Assembly (NCBI GenBank): GCA_016713585.1
Contig: JADJOV010000002.1
Coordinates: 62,001 to 126,000, forward strand
Direction of reading: 5' to 3'
Origin: Bdellovibrionales bacterium
Lineage (GTDB): Bacteria > Bdellovibrionota > Bdellovibrionia > Bdellovibrionales > Bdellovibrionaceae
DNA length: 64,000 bases
Both the position numbers and the translations under genes were made by a program. Numbering within the stretch: the stretch's first letter is position 1; each line of letters starts with the position of its first letter. Below, piece by piece: positions 33,930 to 43,085 of the stretch. The notes under the pieces are model-generated. The model was not told the DNA's origin, ran no database searches, and was given only the letters and a program-made list of their open reading frames with translations.

Positions 33930-35693
33930 TTATGGGACATCGACGGAGCCGATTTGCTTCATGCGCTTCTTGCCCTCTTTTTGACGTTCCAAAAGTTTTC
34001 TCTTTCGAGATATGTCACCACCATAACATTTCGCCGTCACGTCTTTTCTCAAAGCTCCCAGAGTTTCACGGGCCACAATTTTAGCGCCAATCGTTGCCTG
34101 AATAGCTACCTGATATTGTTGACGAGGAATAAGCTCTTTCATTTTTTCGGCGAGAGCTCTCCCTCGGTGTTGAGCTTTTGTCCGGTGAATGACCAAAGAA
34201 AGCGCATCCACAGGCTCCCCGTTAATCAAAATATCCATCTTAACCAAATCTGATTCCTCAAAATCCATAAACTCATATTCAAGTGAGGCATATACCTTGG
34301 AAATTGATTTCAGACGATCATAGAAGTCCATGACCATTTCGTTCAGTGGAAGTTTATACTCTATAATGACCTTTTTCTCGTTGACATAATCCATCTTGAT
34401 CTGGTGTCCGCGCTTATCTTCACAAAGCTTCAGAATGCTTCCGATATACTCTGTTGGCGTATGAATAGTCACTTTAACATAGGGCTCTTCCATTTTGATA
34501 ATTTTAGTCTCGGGCGGCATCTGTGCCGGATTTTCAAGATAGGTCACAGAGCCATCAGTTTGATGCAAACGATAGACAACAGTTGGAGCCGTTGTAATCA
34601 GGTTCAGATTAAATTCTCGCTCTAAACGCTCTTGGACAATTTCCATATGGAGAAGACCTAGAAATCCACAACGATAGCCGAAGCCCAAGGCTGTCGATTT
34701 TTCGACCTCAAAGGTAAGGCTTGAATCATTCAGGGCTAATTTATCAAGGGCAACTTTCAAATTTTCATAGTCGGTTGCTTCTATTGGAAAAATTCCGGCA
34801 AAAACCATCGGCTTAATTTTCTGAAACCCTGGCAGCTGCTCAGTTGCTGGATTTTTTGCTGAGGTCATCGTATCGCCGACTTTGACATCGCGAATATCTT
34901 TAATTCCGCAAATCAAAAAACCAACTTCTCCAGCTTCCAAAGACTCAACAGCCACAGGAAAGGGAGCATTCTTCCCAATCTTTAGAACCTCATAGGCTCG
35001 ATCGGTCGCCATAAACTTAACTCGATCGCCTTTGATCACTTTCCCGTCAACGATACGAACGAGAACTATAACCCCTTGATAGGCATCAAACCAGGAATCG
35101 AAAATGAGGGCTCTCAGGGTAAGATCTGGATTCCCCTTTGGCGGTGGAACCTTGGCCACTACGGCCTCAAGAATTTCTGGAATTCCAATCCGATCCTTGG
35201 CTGAAGCGTGAATAATCTCTGAACAGTCTAATCCAACAGTGTCCTCAATTTGCTTTCGAACTCCTTCTGGGTCAGCTGAGGGTAGATCAATTTTATTTAA
35301 AACAGGAATGATTTCGAGATTATTCCCCAAGGCCAAATACACGTTCGCCAAAGTCTGTGCTTCAACCCCTTGGGCCGCATCCACAACTAAAACAGCCCCC
35401 TCGCAGGCGGCCAACGACCGAGAAACTTCATAGCTGAAATCCACATGCCCGGGAGTATCAATAAGATTTATTTGATAAGTTATCCCATCCTTCGCCTTAT
35501 AGGACAAACAAACTGTCTGGGCCTTGATTGTAATTCCACGTTCACGCTCAAGCTCCATATTATCCAAAAACTGATGCTTTTCTTCCCGGGCGCTGAGTGC
35601 CCCTGTCGCCCATAGCAAACCGTCCGCCAATGTTGATTTTCCATGATCAATATGGGCAATAATTGAGAAATTCCGTATCAGTTTTTGATCCAT
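33930..35693 (-). CDS. lepA: Elongation factor 4 (LepA)
   Basis: Ribosomal back-translocase/EF4 GTPase. G1 AHIDHGKST (13-21), G2 ERERGITIKAQT, G3 DTPGHVDF, G4 NKIDLP. The EF-G-like domains and the LepA-specific C-terminal domain ending in GGDISRKRKLLERQKEGKKRMK are present. At 587 residues it is close to the usual 600. It stands upstream of the lepB genes, the classic lepA-lepB association. The frame is intact. Confidence 0.97.
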   Translation of the reverse strand: MDQKLIRNFSIIAHIDHGKSTLADGLLWATGALSAREEKHQFLDNMELERERGITIKAQTVCLSYKAKDGITYQINLIDTPGHVDFSYEVSRSLAACEGAVLVVDAAQGVEAQTLANVYLALGNNLEIIPVLNKIDLPSADPEGVRKQIEDTVGLDCSEIIHASAKDRIGIPEILEAVVAKVPPPKGNPDLTLRALIFDSWFDAYQGVIVLVRIVDGKVIKGDRVKFMATDRAYEVLKIGKNAPFPVAVESLEAGEVGFLICGIKDIRDVKVGDTMTSAKNPATEQLPGFQKIKPMVFAGIFPIEATDYENLKVALDKLALNDSSLTFEVEKSTALGFGYRCGFLGLLHMEIVQERLEREFNLNLITTAPTVVYRLHQTDGSVTYLENPAQMPPETKIIKMEEPYVKVTIHTPTEYIGSILKLCEDKRGHQIKMDYVNEKKVIIEYKLPLNEMVMDFYDRLKSISKVYASLEYEFMDFEESDLVKMDILINGEPVDALSLVIHRTKAQHRGRALAEKMKELIPRQQYQVAIQATIGAKIVARETLGALRKDVTAKCYGGDISRKRKLLERQKEGKKRMKQIGSVDVP

Positions 35694-35700
35694 AAGCCTC

Positions 35701-36858
35701 TTATTTTCTAAAATAGTCCTTAAGTGCGGAAACTTTGTTTAACTTTTCCCAGGTGAAAGAATCTTCTGTCCGCCCAAAGTGCCCATAGGCCGAAGTGGTG
35801 CTATAGATTGGTCTCAGCAGGTCAAAATCTCGAATGATATGTGCAGGCTTCAAACTCCAAAGCTGCTTCACAGCTTTTTCAAGAGCCTCTGAACCGACTT
35901 CGCTTGTCCCATATTCATTCACATTGATGCTCACAGGTTCAGCGACTCCGATCGCATAGGCCACCTGAACCAAGCATTTTTTTGCAAGGCCAGCTCCCAC
36001 AATGTTCTTCGCGATATGGCGGGCCGCATAGGCGGCAGATCTATCCACTTTTGATGGGTCCTTACCAGAGAATGCACCACCGCCATGGGCCCCATGACCG
36101 CCATAAGTATCGACGATAATTTTTCGACCAGTCACCCCAGCATCACCCATTGGCCCGCCTGTAACAAAACGGCCAGTTGGGTTGATATGATACTTGGTTT
36201 TACTGTCAAGCCAATGACTTGGAATCGATTTCTTAATCAATTCCTCCATGATAAATTCCTTAATTGTTCCAAGCCCAACCTCTTCAGAATGCTGGGTTGA
36301 AATAACGACGGTATCAATTCGAGTTAATACATTATTAACATATTGAACTGTAATTTGGGATTTTGCATCAGGTCTGATCCAATTTGCTTTACCAGTTTTT
36401 CGAAGTGTTGCAAGATCCTTCACCAGCTTGTGGGACATAGAGATTGATAATGGCATAAGTTCGTCAGTCTCGTCGACGGCATAACCAAACATAAGACCCT
36501 GGTCGCCGGCGCCCTGCTCATCGGTTCCCGTTTCTTTGACGCCCTGGCTGATATCAGGGCTTTGCTGACCCACAGCAACCGTAACACCACAAGTCTTATA
36601 GTCAAAACCCTTATCTGTATCGTCGTAGCCGATCTTTCGAATTGTCTCCCGGGCAATTTGACCCAGATTGACATGAGCAGTCGTCGTGATTTCTCCAGCA
36701 ACAACCACCAAACCTGTTGTCAGCAAAGTCTCGCAAGCAACTCGACCCTTTGGATCTTGTGCCAAAATGGCGTCTAACACCGCATCACTAATTTGATCCG
36801 CCATTTTATCTGGATGCCCCTCAGACACTGACTCACTGGTAAAAAGATAATTCTTCAC
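35701..36858 (-). CDS. metK: S-adenosylmethionine synthetase MetK
   Basis: Makes AdoMet from ATP and methionine. Signature segments are SVSEGHPDKMADQISDAVLD (N-terminal ATP site), GAGDQGLMFGYA, and GGHGAHGGGAFSGKDP with the catalytic Lys region. Total about 385 residues. I start at GTG 36858 (MKNYLFTSES), preceded by GGAAAGGA, instead of the upstream TTG of the open frame at 36876. The gene ends 8 bases before lepA on the same strand. Its upstream gap holds an inverted repeat listed separately. Confidence 0.96.
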   Translation of the reverse strand: MKNYLFTSESVSEGHPDKMADQISDAVLDAILAQDPKGRVACETLLTTGLVVVAGEITTTAHVNLGQIARETIRKIGYDDTDKGFDYKTCGVTVAVGQQSPDISQGVKETGTDEQGAGDQGLMFGYAVDETDELMPLSISMSHKLVKDLATLRKTGKANWIRPDAKSQITVQYVNNVLTRIDTVVISTQHSEEVGLGTIKEFIMEELIKKSIPSHWLDSKTKYHINPTGRFVTGGPMGDAGVTGRKIIVDTYGGHGAHGGGAFSGKDPSKVDRSAAYAARHIAKNIVGAGLAKKCLVQVAYAIGVAEPVSINVNEYGTSEVGSEALEKAVKQLWSLKPAHIIRDFDLLRPIYSTTSAYGHFGRTEDSFTWEKLNKVSALKDYFRK

Positions 36859-36905
36859 TTCAGTTCCTTTCCTCAAACTGTTTCAAATACACTTGAATAA
36901 TATAA

Positions 36906-36947
36906 TTCTATGTCAATTCCATTATAATTCCATGAAATGACATAGAA
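36906..36947. promoter_or_regulatory. Inverted repeat upstream of metK
   Basis: Perfect 10-bp arms TTCTATGTCA (36906-36915) and TGACATAGAA (36938-36947) with 22 bases between. In the metK direction one arm contains a consensus -35 TTGACA. It may be an operator over a promoter or a leader hairpin. I see no conserved SAM riboswitch core. Confidence 0.35.
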
Positions 36948-36996
36948 ATTAAGGTGAGGGGAAAGTAGCAAAGTGAAGGGGCTGGGTCAATGACTC

Positions 36997-37368
36997 TTAG
37001 GCGGCCTTTCTAAATCGACCGACATACTCAAACTGACTATTGAGGTGCCGCATCTTGCCCTCTTTAGAAAGCTCGAATTTTTTGTGATTCTTGTGAAGTT
37101 TCCGTGTTTTGAGAAATTGACGCTCAAGTTTACTCACAACCAAATCAATCGCTGAATAGGCATCCACATTTTCACTCTGAGCTTTGAAATATCTTTCCCT
37201 TGAATTGACCTTGATCTCAGCACGAAAAACATTTTTGACTTTGCTAAAATAGACCTGCCCAAAACCCTCTTTAAGTAAAAACTGACTGATCTCGGCAATT
37301 CTGTGTCTGGCATATTCCTCAAGGGCTTCAGAGCGGTCAAGACGCTTAAAAGTAAATACCATTTTCAT
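36997..37368 (-). CDS. hpf: Ribosome hibernation-promoting factor (HPF/RaiA family)
   Basis: Binds the 30S decoding region in stationary phase. It has the beta-alpha-beta pattern FTFKRLDRSEALEEYARHRI, an AEIKVNSRERYFKAQSENVDAYSAIDLVV stretch (landmarks only), and a Lys/Arg tail (LHKNHKKFE). I choose ATG 37368, preceded by AGAAGGAG, rather than the longer frame from 37404. At about 123 residues it is a short HPF lacking the C-terminal dimerisation domain, and the last 30 residues are basic and variable. Confidence 0.88.
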   Translation of the reverse strand: MKMVFTFKRLDRSEALEEYARHRIAEISQFLLKEGFGQVYFSKVKNVFRAEIKVNSRERYFKAQSENVDAYSAIDLVVSKLERQFLKTRKLHKNHKKFELSKEGKMRHLNSQFEYVGRFRKAA

Positions 37369-37578
37369 TAGGACTCCTTCTGTGAGTGACAGATGACTCT
37401 TCATTCCTATCGGATCGACCTGGCAAATAATCGAGAGTCATCTCAAATTAAAAAATAAGTTTTGCGGCGCAATATGTTTCGATTTAATTTGAGGCAATTT
37501 CCAACAACGCTGCCCCTTTTCTGGACACTTTTTTCAAAGCCTTTTGACTCGCCTGTCTGGCTCTGCCACAACCAACCC

Positions 37579-38103
37579 ATGATGAGCGTACAACCAACAA
37601 TAAAAAAATTTTTGATCCAATTAGCGACTCTTTTTGGGGTCGGAAAGCTCCCAAAGGGGCCTGGAACCTGGGGAACCCTGGCCACACTGCCTGTGGCCTG
37701 GATCTTAATGCAAATGGGGCCATTGCTCTATATGGCAATAGTGGTTTTGCTGCTGCCCGTCGCAATCCTTTCTGCTGAGTTGTACGAGCAGTTTTCCGGG
37801 AACCACGATTCCAAGGAGATTGTCATCGATGAAGTGATTGGCTTCTTAATCACGATGACGTGGCTTCCCATGGGATGGCAGAGTTTTGTTTTTGGCTTTT
37901 TACTCTTTCGATTGCTGGACATTTGGAAGCCATATCCAATAAGCTACCTAGATAAGAAGATCCAAGGGGGTCTTGGAGTGGTGATTGATGACGTCGCCGC
38001 TGGAATTGTCGCAAATGTGATTCTACAGCTGGTTTATACAAAGACCATGTGGCTTGGATCCCAAGTGATCACATCACTAGCGCCAGTAACTGCCGGTGGA
38101 TAA
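37579..38103 (+). CDS. pgpA: Phosphatidylglycerophosphatase A
   Basis: Dephosphorylates phosphatidylglycerophosphate in the membrane. It shows GTWGTLATLP, IDEVIGF, RLLDIWKPYP and VIDDVAAGI, the four conserved PgpA blocks with the metal-binding acidic residues, and four hydrophobic segments. I start at the first of two ATGs (37579, 37582), since the open frame from 37462 adds 39 residues without family match. No strong ribosome site. It is divergent from hpf and followed by cinA. Confidence 0.9.
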   Translation: MMSVQPTIKKFLIQLATLFGVGKLPKGPGTWGTLATLPVAWILMQMGPLLYMAIVVLLLPVAILSAELYEQFSGNHDSKEIVIDEVIGFLITMTWLPMGWQSFVFGFLLFRLLDIWKPYPISYLDKKIQGGLGVVIDDVAAGIVANVILQLVYTKTMWLGSQVITSLAPVTAGG

Positions 38104-38106
38104 GTT

Positions 38107-38670
38107 ATGAAACCTCTTAAAGATCTTCTGGCTGAATTGGTTCTTGAGCTTCGTCGCAAAAAACTAACTGTTAGTTTTGCGGAAAGTTGTACGGGAGGAA
38201 GACTTTCTGCAGCAGTCACTGAGATTCCTGGCATTTCCGATATTTTTGTCGGCTCGGTGATTAGCTATGCAAATGAAGTTAAGATCGATCTTCTGGGGGT
38301 TCGTCGAGAAGCTCTCATTGATGAGGGTGCGGTCAGCGAGATCGTTGTCTTGCAGATGGCGCAAGGAGTGCGTCAGCAACTGAAAACAGAATGTTCTGTG
38401 GCGATCACAGGAATTGCGGGTCCGACGGGTGGATCTCCGCAAAAACCAGTGGGCACAGTTTGGTTTGCCGCGTGTGGACCAAACTTTGAATCGACAGAGC
38501 GAAAATCTTTTGTGGGTTCGCGAATTGATGTCCAAGATCAAGCCGTATACCATGCAGCAGGTTTTATGTTGAGGTTGTTAAATCAGTCACCCGAGTTACG
38601 AACCACGAACCGCGATCCAGAAGATCGCATAAACAGAGACCCCATAAAAAAGGTCTCAAAACAGAAGTAA
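38107..38670 (+). CDS. CinA C-terminal-type nicotinamide-nucleotide amidase (PncC)
   Basis: Deamidates NMN in NAD recycling. The 187-residue protein consists of the CinA_C domain: SFAESCTGGRLSAA, SVISYANEVKIDLLGV, and SVAITGIAGPTGGSP are the family blocks. The N-terminal molybdopterin-like domain of full CinA is absent. The last 30 residues (Asn/Arg/Asp-rich repeats of NRDP) are extra. It stands directly before recA, a widespread pairing. Confidence 0.92.
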   Translation: MKPLKDLLAELVLELRRKKLTVSFAESCTGGRLSAAVTEIPGISDIFVGSVISYANEVKIDLLGVRREALIDEGAVSEIVVLQMAQGVRQQLKTECSVAITGIAGPTGGSPQKPVGTVWFAACGPNFESTERKSFVGSRIDVQDQAVYHAAGFMLRLLNQSPELRTTNRDPEDRINRDPIKKVSKQK

Positions 38671-38676
38671 AGAGGT

Positions 38677-39854
38677 ATGAAGATGGCTAATGTTTCAGAA
38701 AAGTCCAATACAAAAGTAGATAATAAAGGTCAGGGCGAGAGATTGAAAGCTCTAGAACTTGCCGTTTCAACAATTGAAAAGCAATTTGGCAAAGGTTCAA
38801 TCATGCGTCTCGGGATGAATGAAAGCCTTTCCAAGGACATTGATACAATCAGCACGGGTGCATTGAGCCTAGATATTGCTCTTGGCATTGGGGGACTTCC
38901 ACGGGGAAGAATTGTAGAAATTTTCGGCCCAGAGTCTTCAGGAAAACGACCCTGGCTCTCTCGGCAATTGCGCAAGCCCAAAAGAAAGGTGGCGTGGTTG
39001 CTTTTATCGATGCTGAGCACGCTCTTGATGTGACTTATGCCCGGAAATTGGGTGTGAATACTGAAGATCTTTTGATCTCTCAGCCAGATACTGGTGAACA
39101 AGCCCTGGAAATTACAGAAACTTTGGTCCGATCAGGAGCAGTTGACGTTCTTGTTGTGGACTCAGTCGCGGCGCTCGTTCCACGAGCTGAGATTGAAGGA
39201 GAAATGGGTGACAGCCACATGGGACTTCAAGCTCGCTTGATGTCACAAGCCCTGCGAAAACTGACTGGCTCCATCAATCGTTCAAAAACTTTGGTTATTT
39301 TTATCAACCAAATCCGTATGAAAATTGGTGTGATGTTCGGTAACCCAGAAACAACAACTGGTGGAAATGCTCTGAAATTTTATAGCTCTATTCGTTTAGA
39401 TGTTCGCCGTGTAGGAGCCATTAAAAATGGAGAAGAGGTCACCGGAAACCGAACCTCGGTCAAGGTTGTTAAAAACAAAATGGCACCTCCTTTCACAAAA
39501 ACTGAATTCGACTTGATGTACGGCGAAGGAATCTCTGAAGAAGGTGATCTTTTAGATTTGGCTGTCACCGCAAATCTCGTCGACAAATCAGGCGCGTGGT
39601 TCAGTTACAATGGCGAAAGAATGGGCCAAGGCCGTGACCAAGCCAAAAGTTTTCTCAAAGAGCACCCGCAAATCAAAACTGACTTGCGCACTAAAATTTT
39701 GGCAGCTCATGGAATTGGCAAACTTCTGATCACTCCAGAATCCCAGGCCGAGCAGGACCTCCTTGAAACTGCGGACGAGGCTGACGAATCCGCACCAAAA
39801 GGCAACAAAGGCGCCGGCAGCAAGAAGGCTCCGACAGCTGGTGCCAAGCACTAA
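38677..39854 (+). CDS. recA: Recombinase RecA (one frameshift in the P-loop)
   Basis: Strand-exchange ATPase and SOS coprotease. The first frame runs to FGPESSGK and then loses a base: four A at 38942-38945, where five give GKTTLALSAIAQAQKKGG and rejoin the frame open from 38994. Downstream text includes FIDAEHALD, LISQPDTGEQALEI (L1/L2 regions), VVDSVAALVPRAEIEGEMGD and NQIRMKIGVMFGNPETTTGG. The acidic-free Ala/Lys C-terminal tail is short. Joined length is about 392 codons. An intact organism needs this gene, so this break is best read as sequence error. Confidence 0.95.
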
Positions 39855-39879
39855 CCTAATTAGGCTAAACAAAATACTA

Positions 39880-39911
39880 CCCGTCAGCGCCCAGTCCGGG
39901 CGCGCGGGTTT
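39880..39911 (+). terminator. Probable terminator after recA
   Basis: GCGCCC (39887-39892) pairs with GGGCGC (39898-39903) across AGTCC; an outer CCCG/CGGG pairing extends the stem, and TTTATCGTT follows. The U-run is short. Confidence 0.5.
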
Positions 39912-39946
39912 ATCGTTATGAAATATCTCTGAAAAAGGACAGCGCT

Positions 39947-40569
39947 GTGGCTAGAAAGGTTGTTAAAAAAATAGTCAAAGCCAAACAAAGCTTGGCAAAA
40001 AAAACTCAATATCCAATATTGAATTCTGAACACTTGCCAGCAACTCAAGGAATGCTTAACTTGCACCAAAAGCAGTTTAAAGCTGATTTAAAAAGCTTCA
40101 AAAAATCTATGGAAGCCGATTCAATCAAGTCGATGCTCGATTTAGTGAGATAGATAGCCGTTTCAACCAGATAGACGCTCGATTTAGTGAGATAGACAGC
40201 CGTTTCAATCAGATAGACGCTCGATTTAGTGAGATAGACAGCCGTTTCAACCAGATAGATGCTCGATTTAGCGAGATAGATAGCCGTTTCAACCAGATAG
40301 ACGCTCGATTTAGTGAGATAGACAGCCGTTTCAACCAGATAGACGCTCGATTTAGCAAGGTTGACAGCAGATTTAATCACCTGGAAGCTCAGCTCTCAAC
40401 AATCCTTTCCGAGGTTCATAGAATTGCAATTCTTATGGAAGAACAAAACTCACGAAACAAATATGTTCTTGATGGATATGATCAAATATATAAAAGACAA
40501 GAGCGTCTCGAGGTTAATGTAGACCAACGTCTTCAGGCCGTCGAGGAACTAATTTTGTCAAAAAGGTGA
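39947..40569 (+). CDS. Repetitive coiled-coil protein with 42-bp tandem repeats (one frameshift)
   Basis: Unrecognised cytoplasmic protein, about 208 codons. A basic N-terminus (MARKVVKKIVKAKQSLAKK) starts at GTG 39947. One missing A at 40111-40113 joins it to the frame that reads DARFSEIDSRFNQI, a 14-residue unit repeated about five and a half times to 40383. The unit is two heptads with aromatic and Ile positions, so a coiled-coil rod is expected. A non-repeat coiled-coil end (EAQLSTILSEVHRIAILMEEQ) ends at TGA 40567-40569. The repeats resemble the heptads of phage-tail-like and t-SNARE-like families, but I assign no function. Confidence 0.6.
40132..40383 (+). repeat. 42-bp coding tandem repeat array
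   Basis: Units begin at 40132, 40174, 40216, 40258, 40300 and 40342 (last degenerate), each GAYGCTCGATTTAGY-led and encoding 14 residues. Copies differ at only a few synonymous sites, so the array is young or being homogenised. Confidence 0.9.
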
Positions 40570-40676
40570 TGAAATTTCATCGACCACAACAACCCACTTT
40601 TGTTTTTTTCGTTCTATTTTGAGGTCATTAGTTTTTTCCCCTTGATGCAGTCTGAGCCTGGCAGTCACCCTGGGCT

Positions 40677-41930
40677 ATGGAAACCAAAAAAGTACTTTTC
40701 TTTGTAGAGGCTGTTACCGCCGCCCATCTGATTAGAGTGTTACCTTTGGCGAAAAGCCTCTCGGGACAACACAAAGTTTTTCTGGCAACTCTGAATCCTC
40801 CATCAGAGCTTATGAATAAAATTTTGGACATCGAGTTCCTTCCTCTCGATTCGACGGTACCACCCAAAGAGTTTCTCGAGGGCCTCTATCAAGGCTGTTT
40901 GCCCTATAATGAATCCAGACTTCGAGAGCAAATGGCTGAGGATATGAAGATTATCAAACAGGTTCGGCCTGACTTGATTGTTGTCGATTTTAGACTGAGC
41001 ATAAGTCTTCAGGCCTCAACTTTAGGAATACCGATTGTAAATCTTCAAAATGCTTTTTGGAGTTCCCGATACTCATTCAAAAATCCAATGCCAGACATTC
41101 CGTTATCGCGGCTTCTGGGTTCAACGGCGTCAAGTATTTTTGAAAAGGTACTTTGGAGTCCTCTTCTGAGTCGGCCCATTCTAAACTGGTTTCTACGACC
41201 GTTTAACAAGATAAGAAAGGAGATTCATCTAGCTCCCTTTTCTCAACTACAGGACCTTTATTCATTCGGCGATCGCTTGGTGCATCCTGATCCTTTGGAG
41301 CTCTTTGAGAATGGTCGGTCCTGGGATTCCCTCTTTCTGGGACCAATTACAAAAATGCCAGAAATTCCTAAGCCCGACTGGCTCCACAAATTGGATCCGC
41401 AAAAAAAAACAATTTATATTTCTATGGGATCGTCGGGCCGATCTGAAAAACTGATGCGTATATTACCTGATTTAGTTAAGGAACCCTATCAGTGGGTCAT
41501 AATTTCCAATGAGGATGAGACGAAAAGTCTGGTGGCGGAAAATATCTTTGTTGATCAATTTGTCTCCTTGCCGCAATTGGCCCCTCATGTGGACTTTGCA
41601 ATTATCAATGGCGGAAGCGCCCAAGGATATTTTTTCTTGAGTCAAGGAATTCCCTTCTTGGGAATAGCCTCGAATATGGACCAACACCTTTTTAGTCAAT
41701 GTGTAACTCGAAAACAGTTAGCCTACTATCTTCGCTCAGAAACGTTAACTCTAAAAAAAGTTCGAGAGTTCATCAAAAAAGGAGTTTGGAATCAAGAACT
41801 CAAAATGCGCTGTGAGGGCTTTGCAAGAATCCTTCAATCCTATCAGCCTGAGCGAACATTTACTTTAGAAATTGATAAGATTTTGAAAAAACAATCTCGA
41901 CCTTTACTCCTCGAACAGAGAGTACAATGA
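40677..41930 (+). CDS. Glycosyltransferase, GT1/UGT-like
   Basis: GT-B-fold nucleotide-sugar transferase. The N-terminal half starts VLFFVEAVTAAHLIRVLPLA with the acceptor-side His, and the C-terminal half has YISMGSSGRSEKL, VDQFVSLPQLAPHVDFAIINGGSAQGYFFLSQGIPFL and MDQHLFSQ, the donor-binding region of MGT/UGT-type enzymes. At 417 residues the size is typical. It overlaps the next gene, a sugar-nucleotide epimerase, by 4 bases, so the two probably work on the same glycoconjugate. Donor and acceptor are unknown. The frame is intact. Confidence 0.82.
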   Translation: METKKVLFFVEAVTAAHLIRVLPLAKSLSGQHKVFLATLNPPSELMNKILDIEFLPLDSTVPPKEFLEGLYQGCLPYNESRLREQMAEDMKIIKQVRPDLIVVDFRLSISLQASTLGIPIVNLQNAFWSSRYSFKNPMPDIPLSRLLGSTASSIFEKVLWSPLLSRPILNWFLRPFNKIRKEIHLAPFSQLQDLYSFGDRLVHPDPLELFENGRSWDSLFLGPITKMPEIPKPDWLHKLDPQKKTIYISMGSSGRSEKLMRILPDLVKEPYQWVIISNEDETKSLVAENIFVDQFVSLPQLAPHVDFAIINGGSAQGYFFLSQGIPFLGIASNMDQHLFSQCVTRKQLAYYLRSETLTLKKVREFIKKGVWNQELKMRCEGFARILQSYQPERTFTLEIDKILKKQSRPLLLEQRVQ

Positions 41931-43027
41931 CAAAGATACTGATAACAGGTGGTGCAGGATTTATCGGGCTAAAATTAGTCAAGCACCTGCTCCTGGAGCA
42001 AGAGAACTGCCACATCACAGTTGTCGACAATCTCCACCCTCAAGTCCACGGCCCAAATGCGAAAGTCCCTCTTGAGCTTCAAAATAGAAGTGTTGATTTT
42101 TTCAAAACAGACATTAGAGACGGCCGGAGTCTCAGCAAAATTATCAAGAAAGCCCATCCCGAAATTGTTTATCATCTTGCGAGTGAGACCGGAACTGGAC
42201 AGTCTTACGACGAAGTCGTTCGGTATAGTCAGGTTAATGTTGTTGGAACAGCAATCTTATTACATCTGCTCAAGACCTATGCTCCGATGTTCAGAAAAAT
42301 AATTCTTGCCTCGTCTCGGGCCGTCTACGGAGAAGGAGCCTGGGCTGATCAAAATTCCCAAAGAGTATTTCCCTCTGCCAGGCCCATTGAAGACATGAAA
42401 TGCGGGCAGTTTTTCCCACGCATCGATGGTGAGATTCTGACAAACCCCTTGGCATCTCAAGAAAATGACCCACCCTCCCCATCATCTATTTACGCTTCAA
42501 CAAAACTGATGCAAGAGTATTTTGTAATCCAGGCCCTGGCAGGATCCCAAGCAAGGGCCACGATTTTGAGGTTTCAAAATGTGTATGGCCCTGGGCAATC
42601 GATGAAGAATCCTTATACCGGCGTCCTTTCGATTTTCTCAAAACAAATTTTAGCTGGAGAAAAAATCAATATTTACGAAGATGGAACTATCGTGCGTGAC
42701 TTTGTTTACGTTGATGATGTCGTGCGGGCCTTTACCCTGGCGATAAATCCAACTCTTCCACATGGTTTGATTTTGAATATTGGAAGCAATGAGCGGACGA
42801 CGATCCTTTTTGCTGCCCAACGCTTGTTAGAATTTTTTGGTTCGCCCAGCGGATTTTGTATTAGTGGTCAGTATAGGGTTGGGGACATTCGCCACGCCTT
42901 GGCAGACACGACCCAGGCCTTCAGAACACTTGGCTGGAGTCCGAGTATCAGTTTTCAGGTGGGTTTGTGTCAATTTGCTCAGTCTATCTCCATGACGAAA
43001 CTAACGAGTTCTGGGCTGACTGGTTAA
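41927..43027 (+). CDS. NAD-dependent sugar-nucleotide epimerase/dehydratase (extended SDR)
   Basis: Rossmann protein with NAD-binding ITGGAGFIG at the N-terminus, the acidic NAD-ribose residue in VVDNLHPQVHG, the catalytic SSRAVYG and YASTK (Ser/Tyr-x3-Lys), and YVDDVVRAF at the C-terminus. The LHPQVHG and NPYTGVLSIFSKQILAG text resembles dTDP-L-rhamnose 4-epimerase-like enzymes. The interior (EGAWADQNSQ) is a variable insert. It forms a transcriptional pair with the upstream glycosyltransferase. The substrate is inferred only by resemblance. Confidence 0.8.
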   Translation: MTKILITGGAGFIGLKLVKHLLLEQENCHITVVDNLHPQVHGPNAKVPLELQNRSVDFFKTDIRDGRSLSKIIKKAHPEIVYHLASETGTGQSYDEVVRYSQVNVVGTAILLHLLKTYAPMFRKIILASSRAVYGEGAWADQNSQRVFPSARPIEDMKCGQFFPRIDGEILTNPLASQENDPPSPSSIYASTKLMQEYFVIQALAGSQARATILRFQNVYGPGQSMKNPYTGVLSIFSKQILAGEKINIYEDGTIVRDFVYVDDVVRAFTLAINPTLPHGLILNIGSNERTTILFAAQRLLEFFGSPSGFCISGQYRVGDIRHALADTTQAFRTLGWSPSISFQVGLCQFAQSISMTKLTSSGLTG

Positions 43028-43085
43028 GATCTTTTATTGAAGTAAATACTAGCCCAGCAAAGCCTGTTGAGGTATTGCCTGCACG

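Noticed and set aside
36859..36996. SAM riboswitch upstream of metK
   Set aside because: I could not find the conserved core of any SAM riboswitch class; only a simple palindrome is present.
40132..40383. Regular repeat array that could look like a CRISPR
   Set aside because: The units are contiguous without unique spacers and code for a heptad coiled coil in one frame.
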